Shown here: positions 1 through 5,668 of the stretch, in pieces | Layout: every line of letters begins with the position of its first letter | How positions within the stretch are numbered: position 1 is the first letter of the stretch | Origin: Actinomycetota bacterium | GTDB taxonomy: Bacteria; Actinomycetota; Thermoleophilia; Gaiellales; Gaiellaceae | NCBI GenBank assembly: GCA_013694685.1 | Contig: JACDBY010000315.1 | Location: forward strand, 1 to 6,365 | Direction of reading: 5' to 3' | DNA length: 6,365 bases | Notes under the pieces: model-generated | Seen by the model: only the letters and a program-made list of their open reading frames with translations | The model's database searches: none | Told to the model about the DNA's origin: nothing | Position numbers and translations under genes: made by a program

Positions 1-23
1 AGACGAGGCACTAGCATCGCCGC

Positions 24-1184
24 GTGGACTTTCGCGACACGCCGGAGGAGGCGAGCTTCCGCGACGAGGTGCGGACCTGGCTCTCGGCGAACCTCCCGGA
101 CGAGCTGAAGAGCCACCAGGGCGGCGCGGCGCGGTTCGACGGGCCTGAGGTACGCGCCTGGTCGAGGGCGCTGCACGATGGTGGCTGGGTCGGTATCTCG
201 TGGCCGAAGGAGTACGGCGGTCGAGGCCTCTCCCCGCGCTTCCAGGCGATCTACCTGGAGGAAGAGGCACGGGCCGAGGCTCCACCGCATCTGGGCGTGA
301 TCGGGCTCGGGATGGCGGGCCCGACGATCATCTCCCGCGGGACGGACGCGCAAAAGGAGCGCTACCTGAAGCCGCTCCTCGCGGCGGACGAGGTCTGGTG
401 CCAGGGATTCTCGGAGCCAGGCGCCGGCTCGGATCTCGCCGGCGTGCGTGCCTCGGCGCGTCTCGACGGCGACCGCTTCGTCGTTGACGGACAAAAAGTC
501 TGGTCGTCGTACGCGCACATCGCGGACTTCTGCATCCTCGTCGCCCGCTCCGACGCGGCTTCGTCCCGCCACGAGGGGCTCACGTACCTGATCGTCGACA
601 TGCACGCGCCTGGCGTGGACGTGCGGCCGCTGACGCAGATCACGGGCGAGGCGGAGTTCAACGAGATCTTCCTGAGTGGCGTCGAGGTGCCGCTCGAGAA
701 CGTGATCGGCGAGGTGGGCGACGGCTGGAGCGTCGCGATGACGACCCTGCTGCACGAGCGAGGAACCCTTGGCTTCGCGCTCGTCGCGCGGCTCGAGGTG
801 CAGCTGCAGAAGCTCGTCGCGCTGGCTCGCGAGCGCGGCGCCGCACCGACGCAGCGCGACGCGCTCGCCCGCGAGTGGATCCACCTCCAGGCGCTCCGCG
901 TCACGGCCAACCGCTCTCTCTCAGCGCTCGAGCGAACCGGCATTCCCGGCCCCGAGGGGTCGATCCTGAAGCTCCAGTGGTCGGAGGCGAACCAGCGCGT
1001 CACGAAGCTCGCGCTCGAGCTGCTCGGGCCGGACGCCCAACTCCTCCCCCCGAACGCACCCTACGGCGGCTACTGGGCGATCCAGCAGCTCCGCTCGCGC
1101 GGCAACACGATCGAGGCGGGGACGTCCGAGATCCTGCGCAACATCGTCGCCGAGCGCGTGCTCGGCCTCCCGAGGTCGCGGTGA
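24..1184 (+). CDS. Acyl-CoA dehydrogenase, catalytic (alpha) subunit of a probable heteromeric ACAD
   Basis: This 386-residue FAD-dependent acyl-CoA dehydrogenase should insert a trans-2,3 double bond into an acyl-CoA, the first oxidative step of beta-oxidation, in the cytoplasm. The N-terminal helical domain opens MDFRDTPEEASFRDEVRTWL, typical of the family, which supports the GTG at 24 although only a weak GAGG lies upstream. The ACAD signature FSEPGAGSDLA is at residues 129-139, before the beta domain. LLHERG places Glu245 where the catalytic Glu lies in isovaleryl-CoA dehydrogenase-type enzymes and in mycobacterial ChsE4 (Glu247). The C-terminal motif TIEAGTSEILRNIVAERVL is at 362-380. 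The QFG and QxHGG motifs of homomeric ACADs, which help bind FAD of the partner subunit, are absent: the matching regions read RERGAAPT and LLGPDAQL. The next gene, 4 bases on, has exactly those motifs, so I infer that the two form a heteromer. Substrate unknown; steroid side-chain or branched acyl-CoA is possible. Confidence 0.93.
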   Translation: MDFRDTPEEASFRDEVRTWLSANLPDELKSHQGGAARFDGPEVRAWSRALHDGGWVGISWPKEYGGRGLSPRFQAIYLEEEARAEAPPHLGVIGLGMAGPTIISRGTDAQKERYLKPLLAADEVWCQGFSEPGAGSDLAGVRASARLDGDRFVVDGQKVWSSYAHIADFCILVARSDAASSRHEGLTYLIVDMHAPGVDVRPLTQITGEAEFNEIFLSGVEVPLENVIGEVGDGWSVAMTTLLHERGTLGFALVARLEVQLQKLVALARERGAAPTQRDALAREWIHLQALRVTANRSLSALERTGIPGPEGSILKLQWSEANQRVTKLALELLGPDAQLLPPNAPYGGYWAIQQLRSRGNTIEAGTSEILRNIVAERVLGLPRSR

Positions 1185-1188
1185 CCGC

Positions 1189-2106
1189 GTGAACCTGAGC
1201 TTCACCCCACTCCAGGACGAGCTCCGCGACCAGGCGCGCACGTTCCTCGCCTCGGCGTCGGCGCCGACATGGCCGGAGCTGGCAGAGCTCGGCTGGACAG
1301 GCGCCTCGGTGGCCGAGGACCACGGCGGCGCTGGCCTCACGCTCGTCGAGGAGGCCGTGCTGCACGAGGAGGCCGGCCGCGCCCTCCTCCACGCCCCGCT
1401 CTGGTCGACCGCGTGCCTCGTCCCGTTCCTCTCCGGCGAGGCGCAGGCGCGCGTCGCCTCCGGCGAGATCAGCTGGACGCTCGCGCTCGGCCCGCTCGTG
1501 CCCGATCTCGACACCGCGACGTCGGTCGCCGTCGTCGGTGGCGACACGGTCTGGGAGCTCGACGGAGCAGAGCGGGAGGTGCTGGCGACGAACGACGAGA
1601 CCCGGCCCCTCGGCGTGGTCTCGGGCGGCGAGCCGGGTCGCCCGCTCTGCTCGTCCGACGTCCTGCCGATGCTTCGTTCGCGCTCGCTCGCGCTTCTGGC
1701 GGTCGAGGCGGTCGGCGTGGGCAGCCGCGCGCTCGAGCTCGCCGTCGCGTACGTATCGGAGCGAGAGCAGTTCGGCCGGCGGATCGGGTCGTACCAGGCG
1801 GTGTCGCACCCGCTTGCGAGCTCACACGCCGAGCTCGAGCTCGCCCGCTCGCTCGCGTGGTGGGCAGTCTGGAGCGTCGCCGAGGAGACCGACGAGGCCG
1901 CGGTCGCCGCAGCCGGGGCAAAGGCCGATGCGGCCGACGCGGCCGTCGCCGCCTGCGAGCGCGCGATCCAGGCGCACGGCGGGATCGGCTTCACCTGGGA
2001 GCACGCGTTGCACCGTCTGTACAAGCGCGCGCTCTGGATCCAGTCTTGGGAGGCGTCGTCGGCACAGCTTCGCGCCGAGGTCGCCGGTCATTTGCTCGAC
2101 GCGTGA
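1189..2106 (+). CDS. Short acyl-CoA dehydrogenase, probable non-catalytic (beta) subunit
   Basis: This 305-residue protein is an acyl-CoA dehydrogenase-fold subunit well below the usual ~380 residues. The N-terminal helical domain (MNLSFTPLQDELRDQARTFL; LAELGWTGASVAEDHGGAGL at 31-50) and the C-terminal helical domain are recognisable, but the beta domain (about 90-160) is shortened and has no EPGAGSD-type substrate/FAD signature. No catalytic Glu of the HER type is visible, and the C-terminal TIEAGTSEIL motif is replaced by SWEASSAQLRAEVAGHLL. It does keep REQFGRRIGSYQAVSH (192-207) and IQAHGGIGFTWEHALHRLYK (260-279), the motifs that contact FAD across the dimer interface in ordinary ACADs. 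The GTG start lies 4 bases after the alpha gene's stop, so translation is probably coupled. In mycobacterial ChsE1-ChsE2 and ChsE4-ChsE5, similar pairs form alpha2beta2 enzymes. The specific assignment here is inference; ACAD family membership is secure. Confidence 0.9.
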   Translation: MNLSFTPLQDELRDQARTFLASASAPTWPELAELGWTGASVAEDHGGAGLTLVEEAVLHEEAGRALLHAPLWSTACLVPFLSGEAQARVASGEISWTLALGPLVPDLDTATSVAVVGGDTVWELDGAEREVLATNDETRPLGVVSGGEPGRPLCSSDVLPMLRSRSLALLAVEAVGVGSRALELAVAYVSEREQFGRRIGSYQAVSHPLASSHAELELARSLAWWAVWSVAEETDEAAVAAAGAKADAADAAVAACERAIQAHGGIGFTWEHALHRLYKRALWIQSWEASSAQLRAEVAGHLLDA

Positions 2107-2146
2107 TGAGTACTGCGACCGCGAAGCGGGCGCCTTCAGGGGTCTG

Positions 2147-2164
2147 CCCCGCCACAAGGCGGGG
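2147..2164. repeat. 7-bp stem hairpin
   Basis: CCCCGCC (2147-2153) and GGCGGGG (2158-2164) pair perfectly around the 4-base loop ACAA. GGGG at 2139-2142 can compete for the same CCCC (GGGG-TCTG-CCCC), so two mutually exclusive folds exist. No T-run follows, so it does not look like a standard intrinsic terminator. Confidence 0.6.
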
Positions 2165-2172
2165 ATCAAGCG

Positions 2173-2200
2173 GCGAGAATCCGCTCCTGCGGATTCTCGC
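2173..2200. repeat. 12-bp perfect stem hairpin
   Basis: GCGAGAATCCGC (2173-2184) is perfectly complementary to GCGGATTCTCGC (2189-2200) around the 4-base loop TCCT. This is the strongest hairpin in the window. It lies about 20 bases upstream of the ligase ribosome binding site and is not followed by a T-run. It could stabilise or process mRNA, attenuate read-through from the ACAD genes, or simply be the core of the palindromic element. Bases 2198-2200 are shared with the outer inverted repeat, so the two structures compete. Confidence 0.7.
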
Positions 2201-2219
2201 TTCGCGAACAGGTACTGAC

Positions 2220-2227
2220 GGAGGAGG
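2220..2227 (+). promoter_or_regulatory. Ribosome binding site of the CoA ligase gene
   Basis: GGAGGAGG is a strong Shine-Dalgarno sequence, by far the best in the window. It lies 6 bases before the ATG at 2234 and only 3 bases before the in-frame GTG at 2231, so it favours the ATG. Further in-frame ATGs at 2246 and 2249 are spaced too far away. Confidence 0.8.
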
Positions 2228-2233
2228 CGCGTG

Positions 2234-3856
2234 ATGGAAGGCCTGATGATGGACTACCAGCTCAACGTCCCCGCGATCCTGCGTCGGGCGGACGAGCTCT
2301 ACGGCGATCGCGAGATCGTCTCGCGGCAGCCCGACAAGAGCTGGCACCGCTATGGCTATGCCGACTTCGCGTCGCGTGCCAAGCGACTCGCGGTCGCGCT
2401 CCGCAGCCTCGGGCTCGATGACGGCGATCGGGTCGCGACCCTGATGTGGAACCACCACGAGCATCTCGAGACCTACATCGGCGCCCCGGTCGGAGGCTTC
2501 GTCACGCACACGCTGAACCTGCGCCTTCATCCCGACGACAACACGTACATCGCGACGCACGCCGGCGACCGGGTGCTCGTGGTCGACAAGGTGCTGTGGC
2601 CGCTCGCCGCGCAGTTCGTGGAGCGCGTGGGCTTCGAGCACGTCGTCGCGGTGGGTACCGGCGAGACGCCCGAAGGTGCGATCGACTTCGAGGAGCTCAT
2701 CGCCTCGGCGGACGAGAGCGCGTTCTCGTACCGCGAAATCGACGAGCGCGCGGCGGCCGCCATGTGCTTCACGAGCGGGACGACCGGCCTGCCGAAGGGC
2801 GTCGTCTATTCGCACCGCGCGATCGCGATCCATGCGCTGACGGCGGTCTCGCTGCTCGGCATCTCCGAGGCCGACACGATCCTCCCCGTCGTCCCGATGT
2901 TCCACGCGAACGCATGGTGCTTCCCGTTCAGCTGCACGCTCGTCGGCGCGAAGCAGGTCTTCCCCGGCCCGCATCTCGACCCCGACAGCCTCCTCGAGGC
3001 CTTCGAAACGGAGCACGTGACCTTGAGCGCGGGTGTGCCGACGATCTGGATGGGGATTCTCCAGACCCTCGACGCGAAGCCCGACGGCTGGGATCTCTCG
3101 GCGATGCGGACGATGACCGTCGGCGGCGCAGCGCCGCCCCGAGCGATGATCGAGGCGTTCGGGGAGCGTCACGGCCTGCACATCACGCACGGCTGGGGGA
3201 TGACCGAGATGTGCCCGATCGGGACCATCTCCGGTGCGCCGGGTCACGAGCGCGGTCTCGGGAAGAGCGAGGCCTACGACCGTCGCGCCCAGCAGGGCCC
3301 GCCGATCCCCTTCGTCGAGATCCGTGCCCGCGGCGAGGACGGCCTGATCGCGTGGGACGGCCAGAGCATGGGCGAGCTCGAGGTGCGCGGTCCCTCGGTC
3401 GCCTCCTCGTACTACGACGCGCCGGACGCCGCGGACCGCTGGACGGACGACGGGTGGTTCAAGACGGGTGACATCGTCACGATCGGTCCCGACGGCTACG
3501 TCGAGGTGCAGGATCGTGCCAAGGATCTCGTCAAGTCGGGCGGCGAGTGGATCTCCACGGTCGCGCTCGAGAACGCTTTGATGGGTCATCCGGCGATCGC
3601 CGAGGCGGCTGTGATCGCCGTGCCCGACGAGAAGTGGTCGGAGCGGCCGCTCGCGGTCTGCGTCCTGCGCGAGGGCTCCTCGGCGAGCGACGCGGAGCTG
3701 CGCGACTTCCTCGCCCCGAGCTTCGCGAAGTTCTGGCTCCCGGAGCGGTTCGAGTTCGTCGACGAGATTCCGAAGACGGCCGTCGGCAAGTTTCGGAAGA
3801 CGGCGCTCCGCGAGCAGTTCGCTGGGGGCGGCGCCGTGGAGCGCACACAGGCGTGA
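2234..3856 (+). CDS. Fatty-acid/carboxylate--CoA ligase (FadD-like, AMP-forming)
   Basis: This 540-residue enzyme of the ANL adenylating superfamily activates a carboxylic acid with ATP to an acyl-AMP and then transfers it to CoA, supplying substrate to the neighbouring dehydrogenase. The start MEGLMMDYQLNV is typical of FadD-type ligases and fits the strong ribosome binding site. Core motifs are in order: the P-loop TSGTTGLPKG at about 180-189, the A5 motif GWGMTE at 320-325, the A7 motif KTGD at 410-413, the hinge DRAKDLVKSGGEWIS at about 427-441, and the A10 motif PKTAVGKFRK at 513-522, whose Lys519 is the expected adenylation lysine. Length is normal for medium- and long-chain ligases and no key residue is missing. 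No membrane segment is evident. Its stop overlaps the start of the hydratase gene by 4 bases. The substrate cannot be read from the sequence: fatty, steroid side-chain or isoprenoid acids are all possible. Confidence 0.94.
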   Translation: MEGLMMDYQLNVPAILRRADELYGDREIVSRQPDKSWHRYGYADFASRAKRLAVALRSLGLDDGDRVATLMWNHHEHLETYIGAPVGGFVTHTLNLRLHPDDNTYIATHAGDRVLVVDKVLWPLAAQFVERVGFEHVVAVGTGETPEGAIDFEELIASADESAFSYREIDERAAAAMCFTSGTTGLPKGVVYSHRAIAIHALTAVSLLGISEADTILPVVPMFHANAWCFPFSCTLVGAKQVFPGPHLDPDSLLEAFETEHVTLSAGVPTIWMGILQTLDAKPDGWDLSAMRTMTVGGAAPPRAMIEAFGERHGLHITHGWGMTEMCPIGTISGAPGHERGLGKSEAYDRRAQQGPPIPFVEIRARGEDGLIAWDGQSMGELEVRGPSVASSYYDAPDAADRWTDDGWFKTGDIVTIGPDGYVEVQDRAKDLVKSGGEWISTVALENALMGHPAIAEAAVIAVPDEKWSERPLAVCVLREGSSASDAELRDFLAPSFAKFWLPERFEFVDEIPKTAVGKFRKTALREQFAGGGAVERTQA

Positions 3857-4629
3857 GCACGTTCGTCTCCACCGAGCGCAGGGACGCGATCGCCCTCGTC
3901 ACGATCGACAACCCGCCCATGAATGCGCTCTCGACCACGCTTCTCGAGGAGCTCGAGGCGGAGCTCGACGGTCTCGACGCCGACGACGACGTGCGCGTGA
4001 TCGTGATCGCCGGGGGCGGCGACCGAGCGTTCGTCGCCGGGGCGGACATCAAGGAGTTTCCTGCGCTGCGCGAAGGCTCGTCCGGCGGCCCGGCACGGGG
4101 TCTCCATCGCGTAGGGCACCGGATGGACGCAGCGCGGACGCCGTTCGTGGCCGCGATCCGCGGGTTCTGCCTCGGCGGCGGCCTCGAGCTCGCGATGTGC
4201 TGCGACGTGCGGATCTGCGCTGACGACGCGAGGCTCGGCCAGCCCGAGATCAAGCTCGGGCTCATCCCGGGCGGCGGTGGCACGCAGCGGCTCCCGCGGC
4301 TCGTGGGTCATGGTCGGGCGATGCTGCTCAACCTGACGGGCGAGTTCATCGACGCCCAGACGGCATACGCGTGGGGACTTGTCGAGAAGGTCGTGCCGGC
4401 CGGGGAGCTCGAATCGGCGGCGCTCGCGGTCGCCGGACAGATCGCAGCGCAGTCGTCGCACGCGGTGGGGGTCCTGCGCGAGCTCGCCCGCACGACGCGC
4501 GACCTGTCGCTCGAGGAGGGCTTGCGGCGCGAGGCCGACGCCTTCGCGCGGTGCCTCCGCTCCGAGGACGGCGGCGAGGGCGTCGCCGCCTTTATCGAGA
4601 AGCGAGCGCCAACGTTCACCGGGCGCTGA
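3853..4629 (+). CDS. Enoyl-CoA hydratase (crotonase family)
   Basis: This 258-residue crotonase-fold enzyme should add water to a trans-2-enoyl-CoA to give the 3-hydroxyacyl-CoA, directly after the ACAD step. The family usually has about 255-265 residues. Oxyanion-hole segments are AGADIKEF (62-69) and GFCLGGG (104-110). Glu112 in GGGLELAM and Glu132 in LGQPEIKLG are 20 residues apart and match the two catalytic glutamates Glu144 and Glu164 of rat mitochondrial hydratase, so true hydratase activity is likely rather than isomerase or dehalogenase activity. IPGGGGTQRLPRLVG follows at 138-152. The GTG start at 3853 overlaps the ligase TGA as GTGA, which implies translational coupling; the same frame stays open upstream to about 3547, but that part is out-of-frame ligase sequence. 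The product may be an EchA-type hydratase; the specific substrate is unknown. Confidence 0.94.
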   Translation: MSTFVSTERRDAIALVTIDNPPMNALSTTLLEELEAELDGLDADDDVRVIVIAGGGDRAFVAGADIKEFPALREGSSGGPARGLHRVGHRMDAARTPFVAAIRGFCLGGGLELAMCCDVRICADDARLGQPEIKLGLIPGGGGTQRLPRLVGHGRAMLLNLTGEFIDAQTAYAWGLVEKVVPAGELESAALAVAGQIAAQSSHAVGVLRELARTTRDLSLEEGLRREADAFARCLRSEDGGEGVAAFIEKRAPTFTGR

Positions 4630-4633
4630 CAAC

Positions 4634-4656
4634 GCTTGTGTTGATTCAACACAAGC
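4634..4656. promoter_or_regulatory. Perfect 23-bp palindrome, candidate operator (copy 1)
   Basis: The arms GCTTGTGTTGA (4634-4644) and TCAACACAAGC (4646-4656) are exact reverse complements around a single T. It begins 4 bases after the hydratase stop codon. The A+T-richer composition stands out from its G+C-rich surroundings. The symmetry is what one expects of a site for a dimeric repressor such as a TetR- or GntR-type protein, but no regulator gene is in the window. A hairpin terminator is less likely because no T-run follows. Confidence 0.6.
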
Positions 4657-4717
4657 TCGCGTGCCTCGCATCGTTGAGACGTTCCTGCACGAAGCAGCCG
4701 TCAGGTCGGCGGACGTC
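4657..4717. other. Spacer between the two palindromes, possible promoter region
   Basis: These 61 bases separate the two candidate operators and hold no gene. A TTGAGA at 4674-4679 resembles a -35 element, but no convincing -10 hexamer follows at 16-19 bases, so I do not call a promoter. If the MDR-SDR pair has its own promoter, this is the most likely place for it. Confidence 0.3.
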
Positions 4718-4740
4718 GCTTGTGTTGATTCAACAAAAAC
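4718..4740. promoter_or_regulatory. Second palindrome copy, candidate operator (copy 2)
   Basis: This copy matches copy 1 at 21 of 23 positions: the left arm GCTTGTGTTGA and centre are identical, and the right arm reads TCAACAAAAAC with two changes. With the preceding C, 19 bases are identical in both copies. It ends 16 bases before the GTG start of the MDR gene, so a bound protein could block transcription or, as RNA, the site could affect initiation. Spacing to copy 1 is exactly 84 bp. Confidence 0.58.
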
Positions 4741-4756
4741 CTCCGGGTTGGACCTC

Positions 4757-5668
4757 GTGAAGGCGATCGTCCTGGATGAGGAGCGGCGGCTCGAGCTGCG
4801 CGACGTGCCCGACCCCGAGCCGGGAATGGGGCAGGTCGTGGTCGAGGTCGGGGCCGCCGGAGTCAACTACGCCGACGTGCTGATTCGCGAGGGTCGGTAT
4901 CCCCAACCGCCGGCGCTCCCGTTCGTACCGGGCTCGGAGATCGCGGGCGAGACGGCAGACGGACGTCGCGTGATCGGGTTCGTCCGCGAGGGCGGCGGCG
5001 GCTATGCCCAACGCGCAGTGGTCGACGAAGACTGGCTCTTCGACCTCCCTGACGACGCCGGGTTCGAGCACGGGGCGGCCTTCCTGCTCGCCTTCCTCAC
5101 CGCGTGGCTGCCGTTGACCCGGCAGGCACGGCTCGAGGAGGGATCGCGCGTGCTCGTCACGGCCGCGGCGGGCGGTGTCGGGAGTGCGGGCGTGCAGGTC
5201 GCCCGGGCACTCGGCGCGGACGTCGTTGGTGCCGTCGGGTCGGCCGAGAAGCTCGAGCACGTGCGCGCCCTCGGTGCGACCGCCGTCACCTACGACGAGA
5301 TCGACGGGCTCGACCCATTCGACGCGATCCTCGATCAGGTCGGCGGCGACCTCTTCACCGCCGGGCTCAAGCTCCTCCGGCCGCTCGGGACGATCATCGG
5401 GATCGGCTTCGCCGGCGGGCCGTGGCAGCCGCTCGACCCGGCTCTCCTCGTCGGACGGAACGTGTCGGCGTCCGGTTTCTACCTCGGCCGCTTCATGAAG
5501 CTCCAGCCGGACGTCGTCCGAGCCGCCGCGCTCGAGCTCATCGATCTCTGGTCCGAGGGCGCAATCGCGCCGTCCGTCGGCGCCACTTTCCCGCTCGGCG
5601 AGGCGGACGCCGCGCTGCGCTCGGTCGCGGAGCGCCGCTCCGTCGGGAAGGTCGTCCTTCTGCCGTGA
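4757..5668 (+). CDS. Zinc-independent quinone oxidoreductase-like MDR enzyme
   Basis: This 303-residue medium-chain dehydrogenase/reductase belongs to the NADPH:quinone oxidoreductase branch. The N-terminal GroES-like domain begins MKAIVLDEERRLELRDVPDP and includes AAGVNYADVLIREGRYP (33-49) and PFVPGSEIAG (55-64). The Rossmann domain has AAAGGVGSAGVQVARALGA at 136-154, then IGIGFAGG (214-221). There is no cysteine anywhere, so neither the catalytic nor the structural zinc sites of alcohol dehydrogenases can exist. It probably uses NAD(P)H to reduce a quinone, an enone or an enoyl-CoA; the true substrate is unknown. The GTG at 4757 is chosen because MKAIVL is the standard family start; an in-frame TTG at 4748 is less likely. 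The Shine-Dalgarno is weak. It lies behind the paired palindromes, and its stop overlaps the SDR start by 4 bases. At 303 residues it is slightly short for the family. Confidence 0.9.
   Translation: MKAIVLDEERRLELRDVPDPEPGMGQVVVEVGAAGVNYADVLIREGRYPQPPALPFVPGSEIAGETADGRRVIGFVREGGGGYAQRAVVDEDWLFDLPDDAGFEHGAAFLLAFLTAWLPLTRQARLEEGSRVLVTAAAGGVGSAGVQVARALGADVVGAVGSAEKLEHVRALGATAVTYDEIDGLDPFDAILDQVGGDLFTAGLKLLRPLGTIIGIGFAGGPWQPLDPALLVGRNVSASGFYLGRFMKLQPDVVRAAALELIDLWSEGAIAPSVGATFPLGEADAALRSVAERRSVGKVVLLP

Larger units (their letters stand above)
2109..2216. repeat. Nested inverted-repeat element (MITE/REP-like candidate)
   Basis: About 108 bases between the ACAD beta gene and the ligase contain several inverted repeats. 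The ends form imperfect terminal inverted repeats: AGTAC (2109-2113) and CGCGAAGCG (2120-2128) on the left are matched by CGCTTCGCG (2198-2206) and GTACT (2212-2216) on the right. Inside are a 7-bp hairpin (2147-2164) and a 12-bp hairpin (2173-2200). GTACTG also occurs as a direct repeat at 2110-2115 and 2212-2217, which could be a target duplication, although GTAC is itself palindromic so the two readings overlap. No coding potential is evident. It may be a non-autonomous mobile element, a dispersed palindromic repeat, or an RNA structure that tunes expression between the genes. Copy number elsewhere in the genome is unknown. Confidence 0.55.

Noticed and set aside
1..23. Possible tail of an upstream gene ending at TAG 12-14
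   Set aside because: Only four codons are visible, too little to support a coding call or a frame.
1991..3589. Long minus-strand open frame of over 500 codons opposite the ligase and ACAD beta genes
   Set aside because: G+C-rich coding DNA commonly leaves the antisense frame open; its translation is low-complexity Arg/Asp/Glu/Val-rich with no recognisable domain, while the + strand carries intact enzyme motifs.
4634..4656. Intrinsic terminator after the hydratase gene
   Set aside because: The hairpin arms are perfect, but the loop would be very short and no T-run follows on either strand; the near-copy 84 bp downstream favours a protein-binding site or repeat.
4674..4702. Sigma-70-like promoter with TTGAGA as -35
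   Set aside because: No acceptable -10 hexamer is found at 16-19 bases; the sequence there is G+C-rich.
4379..4756. In-frame upstream extension of the MDR protein through the palindromes (repeat spacing 84 is a multiple of 3, giving repeated CVDST)
   Set aside because: The MDR family starts at MKAIVL, and the extension overlaps the hydratase gene in another frame with no domain similarity; the repeats are better read as DNA sites.
3586..4866. Minus-strand open frame of 426 codons spanning the hydratase gene and the palindromes
   Set aside because: It is the antisense of clear + strand enzymes, shows no family motif and runs through the intergenic palindromes.
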